From a virus: a stretch of DNA of 33,455 bases. Shown here piece after piece: positions 8,140-14,608 of this stretch (position 1 is its first letter; every line of letters begins with the position of its first letter). The notes beneath the pieces were generated by a model. It did not search any database, had not been told where the DNA came from, and saw nothing but the letters and a program-made list of their open reading frames with translations. Both the position numbers and the translations under genes were made by a program. The stretch lies in IMG/VR virus record IMGVR_UViG_3300042924_001500, positions 1-33,455 of that record. One strand, given 5' to 3'.

Positions 8140-10776
8140 ATGGCACTACCAGCAGGATTTGTTTTAGACCCAGAATCCGCGCAGTCTTCAGGACTGCCTT
8201 CTGGCTTTGTTCTGGACCAAGAAGCGCCAACAGGCGACTACCGCGTTGAAGCCGCCCGTAAAGGTGTGGCGGGCAGCGCCGGGATGGTGTCGGGCGCAGC
8301 CAATGTCGTATTCGACACGTTGTCCAAGCTGGGCATCAACCCCTTGGAGATGGGTATGCGTGCGGCTGGTCAGCCAGCGCAAGCCCCCGCAGCAGGCGTC
8401 GCTGACGCTTACCGCACGGGCCGCGAGGCTGTACGCCAGCCGCTGATGCAAGCAATGGGCAGTACAGGCGCGGCGCCGCAGGGCGGCGGTCAGAAGATGA
8501 TCGCCGCTGGCATTGAAGCAGCAACGTCGCCAGAAAACTATTTGTTCCCCGCGCTGGCAGCAACTCGCCGCATGGGGATGCTTGGCCAAACCATCATGCG
8601 CCCCGCCGAGCAAGTCGTTGTGGGCGCTGGTGCTGAAGGCGGCGGTCAAGCTGGCGGCGCGATAGGCGGCAAACTTGGCGGTGAGACCGGCGCAGCAGTC
8701 GGTCAAATTACCGGCGGTCTGCTGGGCGGCGCTGGCTCGGCCTACGGCGCGGGCACAGCCTTGAAGGCCGCGCCTTTGGTTGGCAAAGGCTTTGATGTCG
8801 TCAAGGGCCAATGGGACAAGGTGCGCGGCACGGTCCCAGAGGATGAGCTGCTCAAGGATGTGGACAACCGCATCAGCAACATCTTCATCGCAGCAGGCGC
8901 TGCCGACCCCAACTTCATGAAGACGCTGACCGACGCTGCCAAAGCGCAGCAAGGCGTGTCCATCAAAGCGCCTGGCGGCGCTACCGTGCAGATGCCCGTG
9001 TCTGCCCTGCTGGCCGACAACCCGGTCATCAACAACTTCATCCAGAACCTGTCGTCGCGTGACCCTGTGTTCCGCGCTCAGTACGGCAACCAGTACGAAG
9101 CGGCCAAGTCTGCGCTGCTGCAAAACCAGATTCGCCTGTTTGGCGACCCAACCAAGGCTGTCGTCACGGCGACTGGCCCTGACTTGGCCAAGGCGCAGGC
9201 CCGCCGCGTTCGCTCGCTGGACGAACAGATCGCTGACGCCTACAAGAGCCAGTCGGTTGACCCCAACGTGTTTGGCCAGCGTGTGTCCAACCTGGTTGCG
9301 CAGAAAGAAAAAGCGGCCTACGCCGAGGTCAAGCCGCTGTACACCGAGGCGTTTGACATCGCCAAGGCCAAGAATGTGGAGCTGCCTGCCGGATCGGTGG
9401 ACGACATCTTCAACTTCGTGGCTGGCGAGCGTGCGTCTGACGTGTTCAAGACGTTCCCGTCCATTTACAGCCGGGTCCAGTCCCGGTTCAAGCCTACGGC
9501 CACCGAGCCAAGCGCGATCTTGACTGCCGAAGGCGTGCCAATGACGCCTGGCGGCCGAGAGTTCAGCGCAGCCACGATTGAGGACTTGGACTCGCTCAAG
9601 CGCGAGATCAACCGCCAGTTGAGCAAGACCGACGTGCCCACCGACATCCGACTGCTGACCGAGCTGAAGCAGCGCGTTGGCGGCCACATCGACAACCTTG
9701 ACCCCGATTTTGTCACCGCCTACCGCAACGCCGACAAAGCGTATCTGCAAAAGGTCGGCCTGCCGTTTGACACGGCCACGCTCGCGGCTGTGGACCGTAA
9801 GAAGTTCGTGGAGCAGATCGCGCCTGCCATCATCGGCAACAAGTCGAACGTGACTGAGTTCGTCAACGCCGTTGGCCCAGAGGGTACTCAACTGGTGCGC
9901 TCGGCCTTCTTGGACAGCTTCACCAACGCTGCGCTGAAGAACGATGTCTTGGACCCCAAGGCAGCGGCCAAGTGGCTCAAGAAGAACGAAGGTGGCGTGT
10001 CGATGGTGCCCGGCCTGCGCGAAGAGTTGCAAGGCGCAACGCAGGACGTACAGAAACTGTTGGCCGAACGGACCCGCCTGAACGCTGAGTTCCAGCGCGT
10101 GGCTGGCGACCAGATCATCAGCGCCCAGGGCGTGGGCAGCGCCCAAGACCTGGTGAACAAGATGTACGGCGACGTAAAGTTCACCAACAAGTTCATGCAG
10201 CAGTACGGCGCGAACAAGGATTCCGTCAACGCTGTGCGGGCATTTATGCTGGACGACTTGATCAAGTCCAAAGACCCTGTTGCCGCGCTGACCGATCGTA
10301 ACAACGCTGCGGTGTTCAACCGCGTGTTTGGCCCGACCTACGCCCAAAAGGTGCAGGACTTTGTAACCGTGTCAGAGCGTCTGAACAAGGACATCACCAA
10401 CGTGCCGTTCAGGGGTGAGACAGTGCCAAGGACGCCTATTGAGCAACTGACGGGCGTGCCGCCCGAGCAAATCCTTTCCCGCATCTACAACCCGGTGTCG
10501 GGCGCAACTTACGCCATCACTTCGCTGTTCAGCAAGTTCTGGGCTAAGAAGGCGTCTGAGGCCACCGAAGCGCGACTCAAAGATTTGCTGCTCAACCCAA
10601 GCGATGCCGTCAAGGTCTTCCAGGCTGTCCAACCCCGCGCCGCAGGGTTCGATCAGAAGAAGCTCCAAGACGCCATCGACATCGGGCGCAAGTACGGCAT
10701 CCAGTGGGTCGCAGACGCTGCGCAAGACGCAACAACAGGCGCTGCTCGCGGCGCTGTCCAAGAGCCGCAAGAATAA
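8140..10776 (+). CDS. Large internal virion / ejection protein C (878 aa)
   Basis: An 878-residue protein, the last of the structural operon. The N-terminus holds two copies of a short motif (LPAGFVLD at 3-10 and LPSGFVLD at 20-27). A Gly/Ala-rich segment at about residues 150-215 could be membrane-interacting (for example GGAIGGKLGGETGAAVGQIT). The remaining ~650 residues are long charged helices typical of ejection proteins. No lysozyme or protease motif was recognised. RBS GAGGT lies 6 nt before the ATG, inside the end of the preceding gene. The gene ends 3 bp from the convergent minus-strand operon. A role in DNA delivery is inferred from size, composition and position. Confidence 0.6.
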   Translation: MALPAGFVLDPESAQSSGLPSGFVLDQEAPTGDYRVEAARKGVAGSAGMVSGAANVVFDTLSKLGINPLEMGMRAAGQPAQAPAAGVADAYRTGREAVRQPLMQAMGSTGAAPQGGGQKMIAAGIEAATSPENYLFPALAATRRMGMLGQTIMRPAEQVVVGAGAEGGGQAGGAIGGKLGGETGAAVGQITGGLLGGAGSAYGAGTALKAAPLVGKGFDVVKGQWDKVRGTVPEDELLKDVDNRISNIFIAAGAADPNFMKTLTDAAKAQQGVSIKAPGGATVQMPVSALLADNPVINNFIQNLSSRDPVFRAQYGNQYEAAKSALLQNQIRLFGDPTKAVVTATGPDLAKAQARRVRSLDEQIADAYKSQSVDPNVFGQRVSNLVAQKEKAAYAEVKPLYTEAFDIAKAKNVELPAGSVDDIFNFVAGERASDVFKTFPSIYSRVQSRFKPTATEPSAILTAEGVPMTPGGREFSAATIEDLDSLKREINRQLSKTDVPTDIRLLTELKQRVGGHIDNLDPDFVTAYRNADKAYLQKVGLPFDTATLAAVDRKKFVEQIAPAIIGNKSNVTEFVNAVGPEGTQLVRSAFLDSFTNAALKNDVLDPKAAAKWLKKNEGGVSMVPGLREELQGATQDVQKLLAERTRLNAEFQRVAGDQIISAQGVGSAQDLVNKMYGDVKFTNKFMQQYGANKDSVNAVRAFMLDDLIKSKDPVAALTDRNNAAVFNRVFGPTYAQKVQDFVTVSERLNKDITNVPFRGETVPRTPIEQLTGVPPEQILSRIYNPVSGATYAITSLFSKFWAKKASEATEARLKDLLLNPSDAVKVFQAVQPRAAGFDQKKLQDAIDIGRKYGIQWVADAAQDATTGAARGAVQEPQE

Positions 10777-10813
10777 GCGTCAGAGCCGTCCCTTGGCCAG
10801 CTCATGCTTATTC
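10771..10813. repeat. 8-bp inverted repeat across convergent gene ends
   Basis: GAATAAGC (10771-10778) is repeated inverted as GCTTATTC (10806-10813) with 27 nt between. It spans both converging stop codons (TAA 10774-10776 and minus-strand TGA 10782-10780). The loop is long and no T-tract follows on either strand, so it is at best a weak or factor-dependent transcription boundary. It is listed because the two operons meet here with only 3 bp between them and no ordinary terminator. Confidence 0.35.
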
Positions 10814-10986
10814 AGCGTGGGCTTGACACTGGGATGCGCCCGGCTGTGGATGCTGAAGGCTTTGTAGGCCACCAAGTTTTCCGCTGGGGTTAGGTGCGCG
10901 TAGGTCTGCGCTGCTCTTGGCTTAAACGCAGCATCCTTCATAAAGATGCTTGGGCGCGTGTCTTTCTTCCATTCAAACGGGCTCAT
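10780..10986 (-). CDS. Small hypothetical protein, last gene of the minus operon (68 aa)
   Basis: A 68-residue basic protein starting MSPFEWKKDTRPSIFMKDAA and ending NKHELAKGRL. The start ATG (10986) overlaps the stop of the upstream gene in ATGA, the same coupling used along this operon, which is the main support that it is translated. I do not recognise the family. There is no membrane segment and no metal-binding cluster. It ends 3 bp from the convergent structural operon. Confidence 0.55.
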   Translation of the reverse strand: MSPFEWKKDTRPSIFMKDAAFKPRAAQTYAHLTPAENLVAYKAFSIHSRAHPSVKPTLNKHELAKGRL

Positions 10987-11189
10987 GCTTGCTTCTCCTT
11001 AAACCCGCGCCATTTTTTACCCTGCATTCCAGTTCGCTTGTTTGCCAACTCAGGCTTGTATGCCGTGTCGCACCACCACTTGCCGTTCCAGAAGCTGTAC
11101 CCAAGATAGCCAGCTAGGTCTGTCTCGTACACCCCGACATGTGTGGGTTTGGTTTTTGCGGGGAACCACGGTGTCATTTTCTTAGTCAT
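10983..11189 (-). CDS. Small Trp-rich phage protein (68 aa)
   Basis: The start at 11189 (MTKKMTPWFPAKTKPTHVGV) is chosen because GAGGA lies 5-6 nt upstream and the ATG overlaps the upstream stop as ATGA; the longer frame has no RBS. The 68-residue product has six Trp and Tyr-rich segments (YLGYSFWNGKWWCDTAYKPE) and a basic end KKWRGFKEKQA. The order 'WFPA..KP...GVYE......F..W.GK.W' is one I recall from small proteins of Burkholderiales phages. They look like compact single beta-sheet domains of unknown function. The neighbours are other small accessory proteins. Confidence 0.65.
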   Translation of the reverse strand: MTKKMTPWFPAKTKPTHVGVYETDLAGYLGYSFWNGKWWCDTAYKPELANKRTGMQGKKWRGFKEKQA

Positions 11190-11608
11190 GCTTTCCTCAT
11201 CTTTAAAGTTTCTGCGCGGCAATCGTTCCAGCCTTGGATGTATTGGGGATGCTCACCCTCTCGCGTTCCAAACGCATCGGGGACTGCTGGCTGTGCTGCG
11301 GGTGGGGTGGTGTAGAGGGGTTGTAATTGATCAAAATGTTTTTCTTCAAAAAATCCTATTTTGGAATCCCACCATCCAACAGGCTCATAGTCCAGCCCCA
11401 ACGCTCTGGCGTTCTCTGCCTTCTTGTCGAGGGCAAGGGCTTGCTTGATGGCGGCAAGTTCGTTATCTCTGTCTTTGCACCAAATAGGGTCATCTGTGCA
11501 GTTTTTGCCTTTATGCTCAAACGGATATTCACCGTTGTAGCCCTCACCGCTTGCACTAAATCCCGCAAGGTAGGCGGCTTCCAGCGCCAGCTTCAATGCT
11601 TCTTTCAT
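11186..11608 (-). CDS. Accessory phage protein with LYTTPPAA linker (140 aa)
   Basis: The start at 11608 (MKEALKLALEAAYLAGFSAS) follows AGGGGG and overlaps the upstream stop as ATGA. The 140-residue protein has an N-terminal helix, a Cys/Asp-rich segment around KNCTDDPIWCKDRD, and a second helix NELAAIKQALALDKKAENA. Next comes the linker PLYTTPPAAQPAVP and a C-terminal helix QYIQGWNDCRAETLKMRK. The 'LYTTPPAA' linker and 'GWNDCRAE' helix are familiar from accessory proteins of betaproteobacterial phages and prophages, where functions are unknown. This is one of the pointers to the host group. Confidence 0.65.
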   Translation of the reverse strand: MKEALKLALEAAYLAGFSASGEGYNGEYPFEHKGKNCTDDPIWCKDRDNELAAIKQALALDKKAENARALGLDYEPVGWWDSKIGFFEEKHFDQLQPLYTTPPAAQPAVPDAFGTREGEHPQYIQGWNDCRAETLKMRKA

Positions 11609-11829
11609 GTGTTCCCCCTTGCTCGGATTGCTTCGGCGCATCTCCTTGACTCCGTGTCTTCACGATTGTTGTCACCCATGTATCGGGCATCACATACCTT
11701 TGCACACGCCTCACGCTCATCAGCGATAGCGTCAGCACGGACAAGGGCTTCAAAGGCTTTAATGTCTTTCCATCGGATTACACCGCTAGGAAAGCCAGCC
11801 TCACGGGCCATGTCTATCGTGTCTCTCAT
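11605..11829 (-). CDS. Small phage protein 'RDTIDMAREAG' type (74 aa)
   Basis: The start at 11829 (MRDTIDMAREAGFPSGVIRW) has GGAGG four nucleotides upstream and overlaps the previous stop as ATGA. The product continues KAFEALVRADAIADEREACA, then KVCDARYM and a CAEAIRARGNT end. The arrangement (an amphipathic first helix, FxxLVRADEREACAKVC, then A[ED]AIRARG) is frequent in small proteins of Burkholderiales phages. Three cysteines are present, but there is no clear zinc pattern. Function is unknown. It sits within the ATGA-linked chain. Confidence 0.7.
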   Translation of the reverse strand: MRDTIDMAREAGFPSGVIRWKDIKAFEALVRADAIADEREACAKVCDARYMGDNNREDTESRRCAEAIRARGNT

Positions 11830-11936
11830 ACAGCCTCCATCAAATAAGCAATACCCGTCCACACACCCCACATCAGGGTGATGGACACCACGGCAGAGAC
11901 AATCACCCCGCCGATCAGAATTGTTTTTAGTTTCAT
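11826..11936 (-). CDS. 36-residue single-span membrane protein
   Basis: ATG at 11936 with AGGAGG upstream (8-9 nt spacer) opens a 36-residue product beginning MKLKTILIGGVIVSAVVSIT and ending GIAYLMEAV. Residues 5-32 form one hydrophobic span, long enough for the inner membrane, after a Lys-containing N-terminus. Both ends are ATGA overlaps with the neighbours. The strong RBS and double coupling make it a convincing gene despite its size. Function is unknown. Confidence 0.7.
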   Translation of the reverse strand: MKLKTILIGGVIVSAVVSITLMWGVWTGIAYLMEAV

Positions 11937-12025
11937 TTGATGATCCTCCTAAAAGCGCCGCACCGGGCGCACTTGTACATCCCCGGCCCAGTGACGGGTT
12001 CCCAACGGTGTTTGCAATCGTTCAT
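11933..12025 (-). CDS. 30-residue zinc-ribbon microprotein
   Basis: The product begins MNDCKHRWEPVTGPGMYKCA and ends RCGAFRRIIK. It carries Cys4 and His6 (C-x-H), then Cys19-x2-Cys22-Gly, a minimal zinc ribbon in the DCxHxW...YxCxxCG style common in tiny phage proteins. It is flanked by ATGA overlaps on both sides, and its stop overlaps the start of the membrane microprotein. It probably binds zinc and a partner protein or nucleic acid; the partner is unknown. Confidence 0.7.
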   Translation of the reverse strand: MNDCKHRWEPVTGPGMYKCARCGAFRRIIK

Positions 12026-12162
12026 TTCTTCTCCGGCAAGATCAGTTCAAGTGTTGTAAACCTGTGCATGTTGGCGCACAGGTAACGTCGGCGGCGGGTG
12101 CCATCAGAGCGCATACGGCTGTCGATGACCTCGGTATAAGTTCCGCACACGGGGCACTTCAT
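12022..12162 (-). CDS. NrdR-like zinc-ribbon protein (46 aa)
   Basis: The start at 12162 (MKCPVCGTYTEVIDSRMRSD) follows GGAGGT with a 6-nt spacer; the longer frame lacks an RBS. The first 32 residues show CPVCG, then V-I-D-S-R, then R-R-R-Y-L-C-A-N-x-H-R-F-T-T. This is the pattern of the zinc ribbon of NrdR, the ribonucleotide reductase repressor, here without the ATP-cone. The second zinc pair is Cys plus an Asn-x-His pattern rather than the usual C-x-x-C. Stand-alone copies are common in phages with unknown targets. It is ATGA-coupled at both ends. Confidence 0.75.
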   Translation of the reverse strand: MKCPVCGTYTEVIDSRMRSDGTRRRRYLCANMHRFTTLELILPEKK

Positions 12163-12317
12163 TTGTACCTCCGCAGCGGCTCGACCTTCTTCTCTGGTGG
12201 TGGCGGCAGCATCTTCTCGGACGGTGGGGTCCAGCCCCACTTGCGCCAGGTGGCCTGCACGTCAGCCCCGCTGCTCCACTTGAATTCTTTGTTCGGTACG
12301 GATGGATAGATCATCAT
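12159..12317 (-). CDS. Small Trp/Pro-rich phage protein (52 aa)
   Basis: The 52-residue product begins MMIYPSVPNKEFKWSSGADV and has a VQATWRKWGWTPPSE segment and a Pro-rich MLPPPPEKK stretch before a basic end. The 'F.W..G.DVQATWRK.GWTPPSE' pattern is one I recall from Burkholderiales phage proteins. The start lies 56 nt inside the end of the upstream gene, and no later ATG exists in frame. Its stop is an ATGA overlap with the NrdR-like gene. Upstream signals are weak, so translation may depend on coupling. Confidence 0.65.
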   Translation of the reverse strand: MMIYPSVPNKEFKWSSGADVQATWRKWGWTPPSEKMLPPPPEKKVEPLRRYK

Positions 12318-12474
12318 TTGCTCTTTCGATTACTAAGTGCCGATAGGCACGGATTGCTGTCTTCAAGTCCGCTTGCAGACTCTCGATCAGCTCTTCTTGC
12401 TCAGTCAGCCGCGTTGCGGCTTCTTGTGCAAACTTGGCCAGGTTGCGTGCTTCCCACGCCTCGAACCTGTTCAT
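12262..12474 (-). CDS. Small coiled-coil protein (70 aa)
   Basis: A 70-residue helical protein starting MNRFEAWEARNLAKFAQEAA, with heptad-like Leu/Ile spacing through LTEQEELIESLQADLKTAI and a charged C-terminus. The start overlaps the upstream stop as ATGA. The frame runs 56 nt over the following gene. I do not know a family. The length and coiled-coil character suggest an oligomerising partner protein; two further small helical proteins lie just upstream in the same operon. Confidence 0.6.
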   Translation of the reverse strand: MNRFEAWEARNLAKFAQEAATRLTEQEELIESLQADLKTAIRAYRHLVIERANDDLSIRTEQRIQVEQRG

Positions 12475-12662
12475 CGGGCAGTGGCCAGCGTCAGCAGCTC
12501 GGCTCTCTCTCTGGCCACACGCAGCGTGTTGTAGCGTTGGTGCAGGCGCTCGATAACCTTGACGCGGCGAGCGCCCTTCATCTCAGCGTCCAGCAGCGCC
12601 TGAACATCCACCTCTGGCAGCGAGGCCAGCACTTCGTTAAGTTTTCGCCAGGTGTAGCTCAA
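12471..12662 (-). CDS. Small helical protein with TTG start (63 aa)
   Basis: The start is placed at TTG 12662, read LSYTWRKLNEVL at its N-terminus, because GGAG lies 7 nt upstream. Another TTG at 12683 has no RBS, and no ATG is in frame before residue 30. The 63-residue product continues VLASLPEVDVQALLDAEMKG, then RRVKVIERLHQRYNTLRVAR and an ERAELLTLATAR end. The E[EV]xxLLxxE...RRVxxIERLHQRYxxLRxxRER pattern is shared by a small phage family that I recall without a function. It overlaps the upstream gene by 26 nt, and the stop is ATGA-coupled to the downstream gene. Confidence 0.6.
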   Translation of the reverse strand: MSYTWRKLNEVLASLPEVDVQALLDAEMKGARRVKVIERLHQRYNTLRVARERAELLTLATAR

Positions 12663-12798
12663 TTTTCTTCTCCAGTTGTTCAATCAGTTTGGTCGTGCGA
12701 TCGTGTGTGCGCTGCGCTGCGTTCAGTTGCCGGGTCTTGTGCCGTAGCTCAGACTTGGCGGCCCGCAGTTTGGCTTTCCATTGGTCGATTCGTTTCAT
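12637..12798 (-). CDS. Small coiled-coil protein (53 aa)
   Basis: The 53-residue product begins MKRIDQWKAKLRAAKSELRH and ends IEQLEKKIELHLAKT, entirely predicted as one charged helix with heptad spacing. The ATG at 12798 overlaps the helicase stop (ATGA), so translation is probably coupled to the helicase. The last 26 nt overlap the next gene and contain that gene's RBS. It could be a helicase accessory protein; this is suggested only by coupling. Confidence 0.6.
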   Translation of the reverse strand: MKRIDQWKAKLRAAKSELRHKTRQLNAAQRTHDRTTKLIEQLEKKIELHLAKT

Positions 12799-14087
12799 TT
12801 GAGTGCCTCCAAGGCGATTTGCGAAAGGGATAGCTTGTCGTGCAGCGCGCGCCAGATTTTATGATCGACAGTGCTGTCGGTCAGAAATACATAGCACCAC
12901 ACGTCATGCCGCTGGCCGCTACGATGCAAGCGCCCGATGGTCTGCTCGTACAGTTCGAGCGACCAGGGCAGGGACAGGAAGACGATATGGTGTCCTCCGT
13001 GCTGGAGGTTGAGGCCGTGGCCTGCTGACTTGGGGTGGACGGCAAGCAAGGCAACCTCGCCCCGGTTCCATCGCTCGATGGCGTCGTCATCGTCGAGCGT
13101 CGTGAGGTGCTTAAACCGTCGCTTGAGTTCGGCAAGTTCTTCTTGGTATTGGTAGACCAGGAGGGTATTCGCATGTTGGTTCTCATCAAGCAGTTCTTCA
13201 AGGCGATCAAACTTGTGGGACGACAGCCAGATCGGGCCGTTGTCGGAGTACAGGAATCCGGACGACATCTGCTGGAGCTTCTGCGTGACCACGGCAGCGT
13301 TGACCGCCACCACGTCGTCCAGCACAAAGTCCTTCTTCATCTTGTTGTAGCCCGTCATGTCCATCTTGCAGGCCACCTCAACCGTGCGCAGGGGCGGCAG
13401 CTTGTCCTTGTACTCGCCAGGCTCCAGCACGAACGTGGCGGGCTTGATGCGTTGCATGACCAGCTCCAGCGATCCTTTGCGCGGCTGCCAGTCGCCGAAG
13501 TCCTTGTTGACCAGCGTGAAGTACTGCTGCATAAACGCGCCCTTGGCGCGGCCCAGCAGCGTCTGGTCCACGATCTTGCACTGGCCGAACACGTCCTCAA
13601 GGCCGTTGCTGGTGAACGAGCCAGTCAAACCCCAACGGATACCGACATCACCAATGACTTTGTTCAGCGCCTTAAAGCGTGCGCCCGAGGGGTTCTTCAG
13701 CTTGGTCAGCTCATCGAACACGATGGCGTCAATGTGCGCCAGGTTCTGCTCGGCGAGCCACTGGATGTTGTCGTAGTTGCTGACGATGATCTGAGCGCCG
13801 CTGTAAAGTGCCGATAGGCGAGCCTGGGGTGTGCCCACGGCCACGGCCAAGGTGCAGCCGGGTGCCCACTTGGGCTGCTCGACTGGCCACACGTCGGTGC
13901 AGACGCGCTTGGGCGCGAGCACAAGAAAGCGGCCCACTACACCGTCGATCAACATATCTTGCATGGCCGTCAGCGTGATGGCTGTCTTGCCAGCACCGAC
14001 CGGGGCCAGGATCATGGCGCGGTCGTGCTCGAACAGGAAGTCAGCAGCGGTCTCTTGATAGTCACGCAGTTTCACGCAGCCACCCAT
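12795..14087 (-). CDS. SF2 / SNF2-type DNA helicase
   Basis: A 430-residue protein with the superfamily 2 motifs. It has a Q-like start LRDYQETAADFL, motif I GAGKT at 31-35, motif II DELT at 125-128 (in place of DEAH/DEXD), motif III GLTGS at 153-157, motif V SAGHGLNLQ, and motif VI QTIGRLHRSGQ at 382-392. The last matches Swi2/Snf2-family helicases. It is the length of compact phage SNF2-like helicases, which probably remodel or unwind DNA during replication or recombination. ATG 14087 and GTG 14075 are both possible starts. The start region overlaps the VRR-NUC gene, so nuclease and helicase are translated together, a pairing frequent in phages. Confidence 0.85.
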   Translation of the reverse strand: MGGCVKLRDYQETAADFLFEHDRAMILAPVGAGKTAITLTAMQDMLIDGVVGRFLVLAPKRVCTDVWPVEQPKWAPGCTLAVAVGTPQARLSALYSGAQIIVSNYDNIQWLAEQNLAHIDAIVFDELTKLKNPSGARFKALNKVIGDVGIRWGLTGSFTSNGLEDVFGQCKIVDQTLLGRAKGAFMQQYFTLVNKDFGDWQPRKGSLELVMQRIKPATFVLEPGEYKDKLPPLRTVEVACKMDMTGYNKMKKDFVLDDVVAVNAAVVTQKLQQMSSGFLYSDNGPIWLSSHKFDRLEELLDENQHANTLLVYQYQEELAELKRRFKHLTTLDDDDAIERWNRGEVALLAVHPKSAGHGLNLQHGGHHIVFLSLPWSLELYEQTIGRLHRSGQRHDVWCYVFLTDSTVDHKIWRALHDKLSLSQIALEALK

Positions 14088-14337
14088 CTATTTGTTCTTT
14101 GTTCCACAGACACACATACCTTTGGTTCATCAGCGCCATGTCGGCGGCAAAGACTTTCTGCAACTCCGACAGCCTGCCGCCCTCGGTCTTGACCTCAACA
14201 AACCATGTCTGGCCGTTGGGCAGGCACACGATCCGGTCGGCCACGCCGCGATGCGCAGGGCTGGTGAACTTGTACGCCCGCCCGCCGCGCTCTTTGACAC
14301 GCTTGACGAGGTAGGCTTCGACTTGTTTTTCTAACAT
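14062..14337 (-). CDS. VRR-NUC domain nuclease
   Basis: The start at 14337 gives a 91-residue protein (MLEKQVEAYLVKRVKERGGR). The VRR-NUC core is visible: an N-terminal helix, a GG-x-A-Y-K-F turn, the GVADRIV strand with the acidic residue, then TWFVEVKTEGGRLSELQ containing E-V-K, and a C-terminal helix. This PD-(D/E)XK-type fold is a structure-specific nuclease (Holliday-junction or flap resolving in related proteins) and in phages is often next to a helicase, as here. No Shine-Dalgarno precedes the ATG. A predicted -10 ends 8 bp upstream, which suggests a leaderless or almost leaderless message. Confidence 0.85.
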   Translation of the reverse strand: MLEKQVEAYLVKRVKERGGRAYKFTSPAHRGVADRIVCLPNGQTWFVEVKTEGGRLSELQKVFAADMALMNQRYVCLWNKEQIDGWLRETA

Positions 14338-14344
14338 GACACGA

Positions 14345-14372
14345 ATAATACACGAAAAAAAGTTTTGCACAA
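14345..14372 (-). promoter_or_regulatory. Predicted leftward promoter of the helicase/nuclease operon
   Basis: On the minus strand, TTGTGC (plus coordinates 14372-14367) and TATTAT (14350-14345) are separated by 16 nt. The -10 matches 5 of 6 consensus positions; the -35 matches only the first half. Transcription would begin near 14338, next to the ATG at 14337. It overlaps the rightward promoter, so the two would compete or be controlled together. Confidence 0.5.
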
Positions 14373-14393
14373 CTATTTTTTGTGTGGTAAGAT
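14365..14393 (+). promoter_or_regulatory. Predicted rightward promoter of the replication operon
   Basis: TTGCAC (14365-14370) and TAAGAT (14388-14393) are 17 nt apart, with TGG directly before the -10, giving an extended -10 (TGn). The first downstream gene starts at 14423 with AGGA upstream. The promoter would drive the small gene, DUF2800, the SSB-like protein, the polymerase and the primase-helicase. Confidence 0.6.
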
Positions 14394-14422
14394 CAAACCC
14401 TCATCAACTACAGGACAGTCAA

Positions 14423-14608
14423 ATGGAATATCACATCCCCGCTGCCGATTACAGCAGCATCAACGTCAGCGCCTACGAAAAGGGTATTTGGATCAGCGTC
14501 ATGCGTCACTGCGGCTACACATCCACACACCTGACACGCAAGCAGGCAGAAGAACTGCGTGACGCATTGATCGCTTTGACCACGGAGACAGAAGATGCAG
14601 CACAGTAA
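14423..14608 (+). CDS. Small hypothetical protein opening the replication operon (61 aa)
   Basis: The start at 14423 (MEYHIPAADYSSINVSAYEK) has AGGA upstream (8 nt spacer) and lies just downstream of the predicted promoter; the longer frame would begin inside that promoter. The 61-residue product continues with a short beta segment GIWISVMRHCGYTSTHLT and a helix RKQAEELRDALIALTTETED. Such small beta-then-helix proteins often precede replication genes in phages, but I know no function. The stop overlaps the DUF2800 start by 14 nt. Confidence 0.6.
   Translation: MEYHIPAADYSSINVSAYEKGIWISVMRHCGYTSTHLTRKQAEELRDALIALTTETEDAAQ

Noticed and set aside
8188-10347. A 719-codon open frame on the minus strand opposite ejection protein C
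   Set aside because: It is a codon-structure shadow of the real plus-strand gene; it has no RBS, no domain and no fit with neighbouring operons.
13035-13817. A 260-codon plus-strand frame opposite the helicase
   Set aside because: The minus-strand frame carries all SF2 motifs; the opposite frame has Val/Leu/Arg shadow composition.
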